The notes: generated by a model from the sequence alone, not told the origin. Counted from the stretch's first letter, positions 29,761-40,555 are shown. The stretch is DNA of 64,000 nucleotides from Deinococcus detaillensis (GCF_007280555.1 NZ_VKDB01000014.1:1-64000), one strand, 5' to 3'. Numbers and translations: made by a program.

Positions 29761-31266
29761 ATGTCAAAGCCTGAGTCCGATCTTCAAAATGGAAAACAAA
29801 ACAAGAATGCCCCAGCGCAACATTTTTGGTGGCGACTTTTGAGAGCGTGGATCGCCGCCGTGCTGCTGAGCGTGATCGGCTACGCGGCACTGGTCTGGGC
29901 GGGTCTGGCTTATCCGCCGATCACCTTATTCGGCGTGCTGACGCAGGCGCTGGGCGTGCCCGCCGTGTTTCAGTTTCTGCACAAGCTGTTGGGCCTCGGC
30001 CAAGACGCCAAATTGCTGGCCTTCAGCGGGGTGGCGGTGCTGTGGCTGGGCGGTTTGAGCTTACTGGGCGCGGTGAGCGTGCCGTGGGCCGCCGCCGGAA
30101 TGCTGGCGCTGCTTTGCATCGTTGGGCTGGGTTCGCTGGGCTGGTGGCTGCCGCTGCTCTACGGACTGGTGTTCTGGGCACTGCTGGAAGGCGTGAACCG
30201 GTTGCTGACATTTGGGCCGGGCGGACTACGGCCGCAGGGCGTGACCACTCCTACCGACACGACCCGCCGCCTGACGACGCTGGGCCTTGCAGCTGGAGGG
30301 GCAGTGGTGGCGGGGGGGGGCCTCAGCGCTCTGCTCAAGCAGGGCAGCGCAGACACCACCGCTGCCGCTCCCGTGCCGGGTGAGCCGCTGCCGTTTGGCG
30401 TGACGCCGGTGGAGCAGTTTTACTACGTCTCCAAAAACCTAGAAGCCTTCGACCCGCGCCTGAGCGCTGAAAAGTGGAGCTTGACAGTAAGCGGATTGGT
30501 ACAGAGGCCCAAGACTTACCGTTTGGCCGATCTCAAGCAGTTCGCGCCCGTGACCAGCGAGCGCACCTTGTCGTGTATCTCCAACCCCGTCGGCGGGCCG
30601 CTAATCTCCAACGGAATCTGGGGCGGCTTCCGGCTCACCGACTTGCTGCGCGACGTGGGTATCCAGAAAGAAGCCCGCTTCGTGCTGTGGAAGGCCGCCG
30701 ACGGCTACACCGAGTCGTTGCCGCTGGGCGAAGCGCTCGACCCCGAAAACCTGCTCATCACGCAGCTCAACGGCGAAGCGCTCAATGCCAAGCACGGCTT
30801 CCCGCTGCGGGTGCTGATTCCCGGCCGGTACGGCATGAAGCAGCCGAGGTGGATCACCAACATTACGCTGAGCGCCGAAGATCAGCCGGGGTACTGGGTC
30901 AAGCGAGATTGGTCGAAGGCGGCGCGGGTGGAACTGATGAGCCGCATCGACCAGCCGCCAGAAATTGACCCAGTCGTCAAAGCAGGTCGGCAGACTTTTA
31001 TTCGGGGCGTGGCCTTTTTCAGCCAGCCGATCACCAAAGTGGAAGTCAGCACCGACGGCGAAAAGACCTGGCGCGAAGCTGAACTCGTCAGACCGCGCAG
31101 CATCTATGCCTGGACACCCTGGCAACTGGCCTGGACGCCGGAAGCGGGCCAATACACTCTGACGGTACGGGCTTACTCAGGCGACACTGTTCAGAAAAAA
31201 GCAGACAAAGACGCCCTGCCCGAAGGTGCGACCGGCTACCACCGCTTTGAAGTGAAGGTAAGTTGA
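29761..31266 (+). CDS. Membrane-fused sulfite-oxidase-family molybdopterin oxidoreductase
   Basis: The 501-residue protein has two parts. Residues about 25-150 form roughly four membrane segments. Then comes TTRRLTTLGLAAGGAVVAGGG (twin arginines at 169-170), which looks like a Tat signal in the middle of the protein. Residues about 215-500 are a sulfite-oxidase/YedY-type molybdopterin domain with the metal-ligand cysteine in LSCISNPVGG (Cys272), LIPGRYGMKQPRWITNI, and a C-terminal dimerisation domain (VKAGRQTFIRGVAFF...KVEVSTDGEKTW). The catalytic domain should face outside the membrane. The substrate is unknown. A run of nine G (30312-30320) lies inside the coding sequence. AAAGGAGGAG precedes the ATG. 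Confidence 0.85.
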   Translation: MSKPESDLQNGKQNKNAPAQHFWWRLLRAWIAAVLLSVIGYAALVWAGLAYPPITLFGVLTQALGVPAVFQFLHKLLGLGQDAKLLAFSGVAVLWLGGLSLLGAVSVPWAAAGMLALLCIVGLGSLGWWLPLLYGLVFWALLEGVNRLLTFGPGGLRPQGVTTPTDTTRRLTTLGLAAGGAVVAGGGLSALLKQGSADTTAAAPVPGEPLPFGVTPVEQFYYVSKNLEAFDPRLSAEKWSLTVSGLVQRPKTYRLADLKQFAPVTSERTLSCISNPVGGPLISNGIWGGFRLTDLLRDVGIQKEARFVLWKAADGYTESLPLGEALDPENLLITQLNGEALNAKHGFPLRVLIPGRYGMKQPRWITNITLSAEDQPGYWVKRDWSKAARVELMSRIDQPPEIDPVVKAGRQTFIRGVAFFSQPITKVEVSTDGEKTWREAELVRPRSIYAWTPWQLAWTPEAGQYTLTVRAYSGDTVQKKADKDALPEGATGYHRFEVKVS

Positions 31267-31495
31267 ACAGTGCGTTCATTGTAAAGTTGAAATTTTTCAC
31301 AAAATGAATCGAATCGGCAAAACAGAGAAAAAGTGGGCCTTCATTTGTATGGCGTGAGCCTCCGCTTTTAAGAAATTCATAAACGTGCTCTTCCCCCAAA
31401 AGACTTAAGAAGAATGAACAGCAAAGCAGTACAAACCCCCAAAACTTGATACTTCTCTCATCAGTGGCGTCTCGGCGCACCGCAAACTGTAAGCC

Positions 31496-32050
31496 ATGAA
31501 ACATCTAATTTTCCCTGCCGTTGCACAAGCCGACGCCTTCGTGGCCGACCTCCGTTCTCAGAACCTGATTCAGCCGGAAATGGGCCAGACTTCGGTCAAC
31601 CGCACCAGCAGCATGACCAACTCGGCTGCCAGCACTGCGCCCCTGACCGGCATCACCGACCCCACGCTGGACGCTGGCGGCACGCCTGAGGACGCGGGCG
31701 AAGGCGCAGTCAAAGGCACCGGCGTCGGTTTGATCGCGGGCGCAGTCGCGGGCGTCATCGCCACCGCCACCACCGTAGCGACGGGCGGCCTCGCGTTGCC
31801 GGTTATTTTGGGCATGGCGGCGCTGGGTTCGGGCGTCGGTGCAGGCGTGGGAGCTATCGGCGGCGCGGCGGGCGTTGACGAAACCGGCGGCAGAATGTAC
31901 GACGACAACTACCATGTCAGCGACGAGCACTACACCCAAATGAGCAGCACCATGGACGCCGGTGGCCGCGCTATCGCCGTTGAAGATTCGGTGCCGATGG
32001 ACGCGCTCAAAGCTACCGCTGATCGTCACGGCGGACAATTCGTTAACTAA
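31496..32050 (+). CDS. Glycine-rich membrane protein of unknown function
   Basis: The 184-residue protein has a soluble N-terminus (residues 1-70: KHLIFPAVAQADAFVADLRSQNLI, reminiscent of heat-shock or stress-linked DUF modules). A long Gly/Ala/Val stretch (GVGLIAGAVAGVIATATTVATGGLALPVILGMAALGSGVGAGVGAIGGAAG) could form a glycine-zipper hairpin in the membrane. The C-terminal soluble segment ends MDALKATADRHGGQF. I do not recognise the family with confidence. It is followed by a strong terminator. No binding site stands out before its ATG. Confidence 0.65.
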   Translation: MKHLIFPAVAQADAFVADLRSQNLIQPEMGQTSVNRTSSMTNSAASTAPLTGITDPTLDAGGTPEDAGEGAVKGTGVGLIAGAVAGVIATATTVATGGLALPVILGMAALGSGVGAGVGAIGGAAGVDETGGRMYDDNYHVSDEHYTQMSSTMDAGGRAIAVEDSVPMDALKATADRHGGQFVN

Positions 32051-32074
32051 GCAATAAACAAATAACATCCAAAA

Positions 32075-32108
32075 AACCGCAAGCGCTTCTCAAAGGCTTG
32101 CGGTTTTT
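32075..32108. terminator. Bidirectional terminator
   Basis: AACCGCAAGC and GCTTGCGGTT form a perfect 10-bp stem, with a T tract on the right and an A tract on the left. It can end transcription of both convergent genes. Confidence 0.8.
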
Positions 32109-32125
32109 CGTTGGGATTGAGCTGC

Positions 32126-32458
32126 TTAAGATTGAGCCGCCGCATATTCGAAATAAGCATTGACTTGCGGAATGACAAACAAACTCAGGGCGCTCAGAAG
32201 TTGCAGAGCGCCGATTAGTGCGCTCACCGCGTTGAGCAGCAGCAGCAACGCCAAGACCACCCGCGCCCAGATTTTGCCGTTGTAAACTGCCCAGCACAGG
32301 CCCGCCAGCAGGGCAAAGCTCAGCAGCAAGCCGAAACTAAAGCCGCCGTAACTCAGGGTATTGGTGATGACTCTCAGGAGATTGATGGCGATAATCAGTA
32401 TCAGCAGGCCGGACACCAAACGGAAGCCAGCCCGGATACTTTCAGCAGTCGCATTCAT
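32126..32458 (-). CDS. Small membrane protein
   Basis: The 110-residue protein has three to four hydrophobic segments (LVSGLLILIIAINLLRVI; GFSFGLLLSFALLAGLCWAVY; VVLALLLLLNAVSALIGALQLLSALSLFVI) and the motif YNGKIWARVV between two of them, typical of small integral membrane proteins of unknown role. TAGAAT lies six bases before the ATG, so the mRNA is probably leaderless. I do not recognise the family. Confidence 0.7.
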   Translation of the reverse strand: MNATAESIRAGFRLVSGLLILIIAINLLRVITNTLSYGGFSFGLLLSFALLAGLCWAVYNGKIWARVVLALLLLLNAVSALIGALQLLSALSLFVIPQVNAYFEYAAAQS

Positions 32459-32464
32459 GAGCCA

Positions 32465-32470
32465 ATTCTA
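32465..32470 (-). promoter_or_regulatory. -10 box of leaderless small membrane protein gene
   Basis: TAGAAT on the minus strand, six bases before the ATG at 32458. Confidence 0.5.
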
Positions 32471-32522
32471 GTGAAAAGCTGAAATGAAACTGCACACCCA
32501 ATGGGGGTTGGCGCTCCTGACT

Positions 32523-33512
32523 TTAGACCCGCACCGTGACGCGTGCGCCGTCGTCTTCCAAGTGAATGGAGTCGATGAAACGCACCACGCGGGTGGCGTA
32601 CCCCATCACCAGCGTATGCGTCCGCGCTCCACCGCCGAAGCGCCGCACGCCGCTGAGCAGTTCGCCGTGCGTGATGCCGGTACCGGAAAAGACGATCTGT
32701 TTGCCGGGGGCGAGTTCATCAGTTTTGTAGACCCGCCCTTCCTCGACGCCCATCAATTTGAAGCGCTCCCGCTGCTCCTCGTTTTCGGCGATCAAGCGGC
32801 CCTGAATCTCTGCGCCGAGGCACTTCATGGCCGCCGCCGTGATGACGCCTTCGGGTGCGCCGCCCGATCCCATCAGCGCGTGAATGCCGGTGCCGCGCAC
32901 GCCCACCGCGAGGCTGGCGATCACGTCGCCGTCAGCAATCAAATTGACTCTTGCGCCCGACTGCCGCACCCGCGCGATCAGGTCGGTGTGGCGCTCACGG
33001 TCAAGGATGCTGATCAGCAAGTCGCCAGGTTTGCGGCTGAGCGCTTGGGCCAGCGCGGCAATATTGGCTTCTACCGGCCAGTCGAGGTGAACGCGGCCAG
33101 CCGCAGGCGGCGGTACCACCAGCTTTTCCATGTAGCAGTCGGGAGCCTGCATCAGCCCGCCCTTTTCGCTCAGCGCAATCACGGCCAGGCCGTTGGGCAA
33201 GCCTTTGGCGGTCACTTCGGTGCCTTCCACTGGGTCAACCGCGATGTCCACCTGATAGTGGCCGCTGCCCAATATTTCGCCGATATACAGCATCGGGGCT
33301 TCGTCCATTTCCCCTTCGCCGATCACCACTTCGCCCTGAATGTCCATTTCGTTCAGCACGTCGCGCATGGCCTCGGTGCCCGCGCCGTCCACGGCGTTTT
33401 TGTCGCCCATCCCGACAAAGCGGCTCGCCGCCAACGCCGCCGCTTCGGTGACGCGGGCAGTTTCGAGGACGAGGGCATGTTCTAAGTCAGACTTTCGGCG
33501 GAGGGGTGTCAT
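32523..33512 (-). CDS. glpX: Fructose-1,6-bisphosphatase, class II
   Basis: This cytosolic enzyme hydrolyses fructose 1,6-bisphosphate to fructose 6-phosphate, the committed step of gluconeogenesis. The 329-residue protein has the GlpX motifs: [38 protein letters not shown] for metal binding, [12 protein letters not shown], and [23 protein letters not shown] palindromic operator at 33549-33564 lies just upstream and resembles one before pckA, another gluconeogenic gene, so the two are probably co-regulated. The 5' leader before ATG 33512 is short and contains only a weak GTGAGG binding site. Confidence 0.96.
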   Translation of the reverse strand: MTPLRRKSDLEHALVLETARVTEAAALAASRFVGMGDKNAVDGAGTEAMRDVLNEMDIQGEVVIGEGEMDEAPMLYIGEILGSGHYQVDIAVDPVEGTEVTAKGLPNGLAVIALSEKGGLMQAPDCYMEKLVVPPPAAGRVHLDWPVEANIAALAQALSRKPGDLLISILDRERHTDLIARVRQSGARVNLIADGDVIASLAVGVRGTGIHALMGSGGAPEGVITAAAMKCLGAEIQGRLIAENEEQRERFKLMGVEEGRVYKTDELAPGKQIVFSGTGITHGELLSGVRRFGGGARTHTLVMGYATRVVRFIDSIHLEDDGARVTVRV

Positions 33513-33548
33513 GCCTCACACCGTAACATAACCTTAGACGGCTAAGAA

Positions 33549-33564
33549 ATGGGAGCGCTTCCAT
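33549..33564. promoter_or_regulatory. LacI-type operator upstream of glpX
   Basis: ATGGGAGCGCTTCCAT is a 16-bp palindrome with a single mismatched pair and a central CG step, the form of LacI/GalR/CcpA-family operators. It starts 36 bases before the glpX ATG and lies beside an AT-rich TAAATAT that could be the -10 box. A related site lies before pckA at 37603. Confidence 0.6.
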
Positions 33565-33596
33565 ATTTAGCCTCAGAAAAATAGGCCTTCACTCAA

Positions 33597-33627
33597 CAAA
33601 AAGCCGCCCACTCCAAGTCAGGCGGCT
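33597..33627 (-). terminator. Rho-independent terminator of leuS
   Basis: On the minus strand AGCCGCC and GGCGGCT form a stem followed by five T. It begins nine bases after the leuS stop codon. Confidence 0.8.
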
Positions 33628-33635
33628 CTTTAACT

Positions 33636-36110
<2,475 letters not shown>

Positions 36111-36152
36111 GAGGGGCACTCCTGTGTGTGGCCAGTGGGAAGGGATGAAAGC

Positions 36153-36185
36153 AAAAAAAAGCTCCGGCGCAAACCAAAGCCGGAG
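36153..36185 (-). terminator. Attenuator terminator upstream of leuS
   Basis: On the minus strand CTCCGGC (36179-36185) and GCCGGAG (36162-36168) form a perfect 7-bp stem followed by C and eight T. The left arm, as GCCTCCGG (36180-36187), can instead pair perfectly with CCGGAGGC in the leader-peptide coding region (36223-36230). The two folds exclude each other, which is the hallmark of an attenuator. Confidence 0.75.
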
Positions 36186-36201
36186 GCAGGGCGAAGCAAG
36201 T

Positions 36202-36252
36202 TTAATTCAACTCGTCGCGGCGGCCTCCGGTGATAAGCGCAGAGCGGATCAT
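36202..36252 (-). CDS. leuS leader peptide, 16 aa, ends RRDELN
   Basis: The short reading frame encodes [16 protein letters not shown]. Its ATG lies six bases after TACACT (36259-36264), so the leader mRNA probably starts at the ATG itself and has no ribosome binding site. It ends 14 bases before the competing hairpin arm (36180-36187). Codons 8-10 contain the CCGGAGGC arm that competes with the terminator. It has two Leu codons (CTT at 6, TTG at 15) but no run of them. I do not recognise this peptide family. The role as regulatory peptide is inferred from the promoter, position and hairpins. Confidence 0.7.
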   Translation of the reverse strand: MIRSALITGGRRDELN

Positions 36253-36258
36253 AGAGAC

Positions 36259-36264
36259 AGTGTA
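36259..36264 (-). promoter_or_regulatory. -10 box of leuS leader transcript
   Basis: TACACT on the minus strand, with TTGCTC as a possible -35 box 18 bases upstream, and the leader-peptide ATG six bases downstream. Confidence 0.6.
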
Positions 36265-36299
36265 ATACAGCGCAGGCAAGAGGAGCAAGAAGCCGGGCG

Positions 36300-36911
36300 C
36301 TATTTCTTGGTGCATGTCAGGTTAAACTCCATATTGTAGATTTTCGCCAGCGGATACTTCTGTTGCTGCAAGTACTTGATCGCGTCAGAGCCGGGCCGGA
36401 TCAGCAGCCGTGTCCACTTGGTCGCCCCGCCCTCACCGCCTGTTACCGCCTGGAACGTCGTGGACGTGCCGGGAAGCAGGGCTGAAGTCTGATCCCCCAC
36501 GAAATTGTTGAACGTCATGGCGCTGGTATCGGTGGCCGCCACGACATTTGTGGCATTGAAAACTGAGAAACTGGAAAGCTCCTGCTTGGACGCGTTGCTG
36601 AGCTTCAAGGTGACGCTAAATCGGTCGTCACTCACCCCGGCCTTGATGAGCTGAACGCTGTACACACCGTTAAACAGGGTGTCGCCGACGCACCCCTTGA
36701 TGGCGTCGGTCTTGGGCTTCACGCCCCCAGCGGTGATGGCCCCGGCGCGTTTGAGGTCACTGGCCTTGAACTGGTAATACGTTTCGCCATTTTTGGTGCT
36801 GGTGGTGGCCTGAAGGGCGACGCCGTTAATAAAGACCTGTTGATTCGTTTGGGCCGCTGCTGTACCAAACAGCGAAATCGCGCCAAGGTACAGGCAAGAA
36901 GAAATTTTCAT
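36300..36911 (-). CDS. Secreted protein of unknown function
   Basis: The 203-residue protein has a signal peptide (MKISSCLYLGAISLFGTAAAQ) followed by a mature domain. Its start QQVFINGVALQATTSTKNGETYYQFKASDLKRAGA resembles copper-amine-oxidase-like or stalk-type repeat motifs (NG...Y.....L), and a beta-rich C-terminal half follows. Two cysteines, near the middle and at the very end (LTCTKK), may form a disulfide. I do not recognise the family. TACCCT lies five bases before the ATG at 36911, a leaderless arrangement. Its end touches the leuS promoter region. Confidence 0.7.
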   Translation of the reverse strand: MKISSCLYLGAISLFGTAAAQTNQQVFINGVALQATTSTKNGETYYQFKASDLKRAGAITAGGVKPKTDAIKGCVGDTLFNGVYSVQLIKAGVSDDRFSVTLKLSNASKQELSSFSVFNATNVVAATDTSAMTFNNFVGDQTSALLPGTSTTFQAVTGGEGGATKWTRLLIRPGSDAIKYLQQQKYPLAKIYNMEFNLTCTKK

Positions 36912-36916
36912 AGCTG

Positions 36917-36922
36917 AGGGTA
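36917..36922 (-). promoter_or_regulatory. -10 box of leaderless secreted-protein gene
   Basis: TACCCT on the minus strand, five bases before the ATG at 36911. Confidence 0.45.
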
Positions 36923-37001
36923 ACAGAGAAAAGTTTACGAACGGTCTTCTGACTCCGCACCGTTCTGTGGGTGTCCTCGGCGTTTTCACAGAAGGGGATT
37001 C

Positions 37002-37451
37002 TCAAAGTGCTGCCACCATCTTCACTTCGTCCAGGCCGACTCCAAAGCCGTCTGTGATTCGTTCCACCACCACAAAGCCGAAGCGGGCGTAAAAGGCTTC
37101 AGTGTGCTGGCTGGTGTCAATCTTGACGCGCTGCACTTCGGGCCAGTGCTGCCGCAGCCAATCCAAGCGCGAACGGGTGAGTTCGCTGCCGAGGCCGCAG
37201 CCGTGCAAATCGCCGCGTACCATGCCCCAACTCAGATAAGCCAGCTTGGGATGTACCTCATAACCGACGCCGCCGCAGGCCACGACCTCACCTCCGCGCT
37301 CCAGCACGAAATACGGCCGCTGTTCGCACTCTACCCGGCCCAGAAACGCCTCGTAGTCCACCCGCTCGGAAGCAAGGAAATACTTGGGACGGTTGCTTTC
37401 AAAAAGAGAAAGGCAGGCAGCGTGGTCGGTGATCAGGTATGGGCGAATCAT
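37002..37451 (-). CDS. GNAT-family N-acetyltransferase
   Basis: The 149-residue protein has the GNAT fold. VVACGGVGYEVHPKLAYLSWGMVRGDLHGCGLGSELTRSRLDWLRQH covers the central strands and an acetyl-CoA pyrophosphate loop (HGCGLGSEL, matching Q/RxxGxG/A). TSQHTEAFYARFGFVVVERI is the C-terminal motif B. The acceptor substrate is unknown. It is divergent from pckA, with about 250 bases between them. Confidence 0.88.
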   Translation of the reverse strand: MIRPYLITDHAACLSLFESNRPKYFLASERVDYEAFLGRVECEQRPYFVLERGGEVVACGGVGYEVHPKLAYLSWGMVRGDLHGCGLGSELTRSRLDWLRQHWPEVQRVKIDTSQHTEAFYARFGFVVVERITDGFGVGLDEVKMVAAL

Positions 37452-37602
37452 CTCAGCAGTATGGCAAGGCGGCTCAGGCGCTTCAGCCGTTTTCGCCGAA
37501 TTAGTGTATCCATAACACCCAGAGGCAACTCAAAATAGACTGTCCGGTAAAGATGAACACCACCTAGACTGTTCCTAAATGTGTAACACGAAGTCATTTG
37601 GA

Positions 37603-37618
37603 ATGGAAGCGCTTCACA
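37603..37618. promoter_or_regulatory. LacI-type operator upstream of pckA
   Basis: TGGAAGCGCTTCAC has the palindromic core GAAGCGCTTC. It lies between a TTGGAA (-35-like) and a CAGACT (-10-like) and so would cover the promoter. It shares its AGCGCTTC core with the operator before glpX. Both targets are gluconeogenic, so one catabolite-type regulator is likely. Confidence 0.6.
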
Positions 37619-37703
37619 GGTCAGACTGCTGTTGAGATCTGGCAATTGCCAAGTTGAAACCGAGTCACGCAACACCGTCACACAACGTCAAGGAGGGCCA
37701 CCC

Positions 37704-39314
37704 ATGACCGTGCCCACTTCCATTCCAGCCAACCCAAATGCCCAGCGCAGTGTTCTCTCGCCGTTGGGTATTTCCGCCGCCACCGTCCACCACAATCCCA
37801 GCGTAGCCGAACTGTACCAGCACGCCCTACGGCTCGGCGAAGGCCAAATCACTGAAGGCGGGCCGCTGGCCGTCGTCACCGATAAAACAGGCCGCAGCCC
37901 CAAAGACCGCTTTATCGTGGAAGACGACCTGACCCGCCAAACGGTGTGGTGGGGCGGCTTCAATGTCCCCACGACGCCCGAAATCTTTGAGCGGCTGCTG
38001 GCCAAAATGAGCGAGTACGCGGGCGAGCGCGAACTGTTCGTTCAAGACCTCTACGCCGGAGCCGATGCCCGCCACCGCCTCTCAGTGCGTTTCGTGCAGG
38101 AGATGGCGTATCACTCGCTGTTCGTCCACAACATGTTCGTTCGGCCCAGCCCCGAGGAAAAAGCCGACTTCGAGCCGGACTGGACCGTCCTGAACTTGCC
38201 CGGTTTCAAAGCAGCCGGCGAGGCCGACGGCGTGCGGAGCGAAACGGCCATTCTGGTCGATTTCACCAAGAAGATGATTCTGGTGGCAGGAACGCAGTAC
38301 GCCGGAGAAAACAAAAAAGGCATCTTCAGCGTGCTGAACTTTTTGCTGCCGGATCAGGGCGTCATGCCGATGCACTGCTCAGCCAATGTGGGCAAAGCAG
38401 AAGACGTGGCCCTCTTTTTCGGGCTGTCCGGCACCGGCAAAACCACCCTCAGCGCCGACCCGGAGCGCCATTTGATCGGTGACGACGAGCACGGCTGGAC
38501 AGACGACGGGGTGTTTAACTTCGAGGGCGGCTGCTACGCCAAAGTCATCAACTTGTCCTCAGCGGCTGAGCCAGAGATTTTTGCCACCACCCATACCTTC
38601 GGCACGGTGCTGGAAAATGTGGTGGTGAGGCCCGACCACACCCTAGACCTCGCCGACAACTCGCTGACCGACAACACGCGCAGCGCCTACCCGATTGAAC
38701 AGATCGCCAACCACTGGCCCGGAGGCATGGCCGGAACACCAAAAAATGTGGTGTTTTTGACCGCCGACGCTTACGGCGTGTTGCCGCCCCTGTCGCGCCT
38801 GACCCGCGAGCAGATGATGTACCACTTTATTTCGGGCTTCACCGCCAAGATTCCCGGCACAGAAGACGGAATCGCCGAGCCCGAACCGACATTTTCGGCG
38901 TGCTTCGGGGCTCCGTTTATGCCGCGCCATCCGGCAGAGTACGCCGAACTGCTGGCGGGGAGGGTCGAGCAAAGCGGCGCGAAGGTCTGGCTGGTCAACA
39001 CCGGCTGGAGCGGCGGAGCCTACGGCACGGGAAAGCGCATTAGCATTCGGCACACCCGCGCCTTGATTTCGGCGGCCCTCAGCGGCTCGCTTGATCAGGC
39101 TGAGTTTGAAACTGAGCCGTTTTTTGGGCTGTCCATTCCCAAACAAGTCGGCGGTGTGCCGGCGGAGATTCTTAACCCGCGCCAGACCTGGGCCAAGCAG
39201 GACGCCTACGACGTGGCCGCCAAAAAGCTGGCGGGCCTGTTCCGAAGCAACTTTGGGCGCTTTGAGAGCGGCGCAGATGCAGCCGTGACGGCGAGTATGC
39301 CGCAGCACAGCTAA
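37704..39314 (+). CDS. pckA: Phosphoenolpyruvate carboxykinase (ATP)
   Basis: This cytosolic enzyme converts oxaloacetate and ATP to phosphoenolpyruvate, CO2 and ADP, the entry step of gluconeogenesis. The 536-residue protein has the ATP-type signatures: TGRSPKDRFIV, GTQYAGENKKGIFS, MPMHCSANVGK, the kinase-1a loop GLSGTGKTTLSADP, LIGDDEHGW and NTGWSGGAYGTGKRI. ATG 37704 is chosen because AAGGAGGG lies seven bases before it; an upstream extension is not conserved. The palindrome at 37603 is probably its operator. Confidence 0.97.
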   Translation: MTVPTSIPANPNAQRSVLSPLGISAATVHHNPSVAELYQHALRLGEGQITEGGPLAVVTDKTGRSPKDRFIVEDDLTRQTVWWGGFNVPTTPEIFERLLAKMSEYAGERELFVQDLYAGADARHRLSVRFVQEMAYHSLFVHNMFVRPSPEEKADFEPDWTVLNLPGFKAAGEADGVRSETAILVDFTKKMILVAGTQYAGENKKGIFSVLNFLLPDQGVMPMHCSANVGKAEDVALFFGLSGTGKTTLSADPERHLIGDDEHGWTDDGVFNFEGGCYAKVINLSSAAEPEIFATTHTFGTVLENVVVRPDHTLDLADNSLTDNTRSAYPIEQIANHWPGGMAGTPKNVVFLTADAYGVLPPLSRLTREQMMYHFISGFTAKIPGTEDGIAEPEPTFSACFGAPFMPRHPAEYAELLAGRVEQSGAKVWLVNTGWSGGAYGTGKRISIRHTRALISAALSGSLDQAEFETEPFFGLSIPKQVGGVPAEILNPRQTWAKQDAYDVAAKKLAGLFRSNFGRFESGADAAVTASMPQHS

Positions 39315-39342
39315 GACATTTCCCCCACACATCAAAGCGAGC

Positions 39343-39369
39343 GGGCCGCCCTTCCAATCGGGGCGGCCC
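39343..39369 (+). terminator. GC-rich hairpin after pckA
   Basis: GGGCCGCC and GGCGGCCC form a stem 28 bases after the pckA stop. The T tract comes some bases later, so it is a weaker terminator than others here. Confidence 0.5.
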
Positions 39370-39526
39370 ACTCAACTTTTTAAGGATAGCAAATCCGGCC
39401 CTTGACGGTGCTCTGACAAAAGCCAGCACGGCCTTTATCTTGGGCTGACCAACGGCTGAAACGCCGGGCGGAAGATCACCAGCAAGGAACTTCTCCCTTC
39501 CTTCTCACCACCACTGGAGGCCCACC

Positions 39527-40351
39527 ATGACCGCGTTCAGCCTTCCAACCCAAGATCAGATTCACAGCATTCCTAGCGCCCACACCCTCAAAGGCAACCT
39601 ACTCAGCTACGAGTTTCCCAGCGGATTTGCGGAGCGGCTGGCTCACGAGCATAGCTGGACGCTGCCGTTTACGCTGGAAGTGCTGCGCGAGTACCGCCGG
39701 TTTCTGGTGCTGGCGGCCACATGCGGCCAAAGCGTGACGCCCAGCAAAGCGGTAGACGCCGCGTGGCACGAACACCTGACCCACACCCGCGATTACTGGT
39801 TGCGACTGATCCCGCTGCTGCCTGCGCCGCTGCACCACGACCCGTCGGGCGGCTCGACAACCGAGAGCGCCCACTTCGCTCAGCAGTACCTCGGCACGCT
39901 GGAGCTTTACCATGCCGAGTTTGGCCAGCCCGATGCGCAGATTTGGCCGAATCCGCGTTTGCCCATTTCACTTTCACCCACTCCGCGCCCTATCAAGCGC
40001 CGTCTCTCCCGCTGGCTGCTGCTGGCGGCAGTGTGGCTGCTGGGCGGGTTGGCGCTCTATCAGTTCGGCATTTGGGCGGTGGCGGGCTTGGCGCTGCTGG
40101 GCGTCGTTGTGGCGGCCCAGCTTTCCAGCCCCCGCAAGCGGCGGGGTGGGAGCGGTGGTGATGGCAACGGCGGCAGCGGCTTCTTCGGCTTGCTGGGAGA
40201 TTTGGGCTCTAGCAACAACAGCACTGGAGATTCGTCTTGCGGTGACAACAGCGGTGATTCGGGCAATTGCGACAGCGGCGGCGATGCTGGTGGCAGCAGC
40301 GATGGAGGCGGCAGTTGCGGTTCCGGCTGTGGGGGCGGGTGCAGCAGCTAG
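39527..40351 (+). CDS. Glycine-rich-domain (GRDP-like) membrane protein with Gly/Cys/Ser tail
   Basis: The 274-residue protein has an N-terminal domain (residues about 20-140) with VDAAWHEHLTHTRDYW, the signature of GRDP-like proteins known from plants and bacteria. A membrane segment (residues about 165-200, LLLAAVWLLGGLALYQFGIWAVAGLALLGVVVAA) follows, then a Gly/Ser/Asn/Asp-rich tail ending SCGSGCGGGCSS. The function is unknown. The start is supported by TGGAGG. The stop TAG is provided by the left end of repeat element copy B (40348). The sudden end in a Gly/Cys repeat raises the possibility that the element changed the C-terminus. Confidence 0.75.
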   Translation: MTAFSLPTQDQIHSIPSAHTLKGNLLSYEFPSGFAERLAHEHSWTLPFTLEVLREYRRFLVLAATCGQSVTPSKAVDAAWHEHLTHTRDYWLRLIPLLPAPLHHDPSGGSTTESAHFAQQYLGTLELYHAEFGQPDAQIWPNPRLPISLSPTPRPIKRRLSRWLLLAAVWLLGGLALYQFGIWAVAGLALLGVVVAAQLSSPRKRRGGSGGDGNGGSGFFGLLGDLGSSNNSTGDSSCGDNSGDSGNCDSGGDAGGSSDGGGSCGSGCGGGCSS

Positions 40352-40472
40352 AACATTTGTCAAAAAAGAGCTTCTTTTTTGACCGACCAACGGGAGTGGA
40401 ATAAAGAGAGCCTTTGGGAGGATGGATGGCTGAGCGTGCTTTTTGCTCGGGTATCCATTCGGACAAATGCTC
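40348..40472. repeat. Inverted-repeat element, copy B (125 bp)
   Basis: Left end CTAGAACATTTGTC and right end GACAAATGCTC are the ends of copy A with small changes. A hairpin near the left end (AAAAAAGAGCTTCTTTTTT) could act as a terminator. Inner blocks TTTGACCGA and GGGAGTGGAATAA match copy A in reversed orientation. It holds no open frame. It begins at the last codon of the upstream gene and supplies its TAG. Confidence 0.75.
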
Positions 40473-40555
40473 CAAACAGTGAACGGCAGCGCCGTACCCC
40501 GGCGGGCGGCGGGGTAAACTGGGAAGCAATCTCGAGCACTTCAAGGAGAACCCAC

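Noticed and set aside
36120..36299. T-box riboswitch before leuS
   Set aside because: There is no T-box sequence (AGGGUGG-type) and no specifier loop; the region is explained by a leader peptide and competing hairpins.
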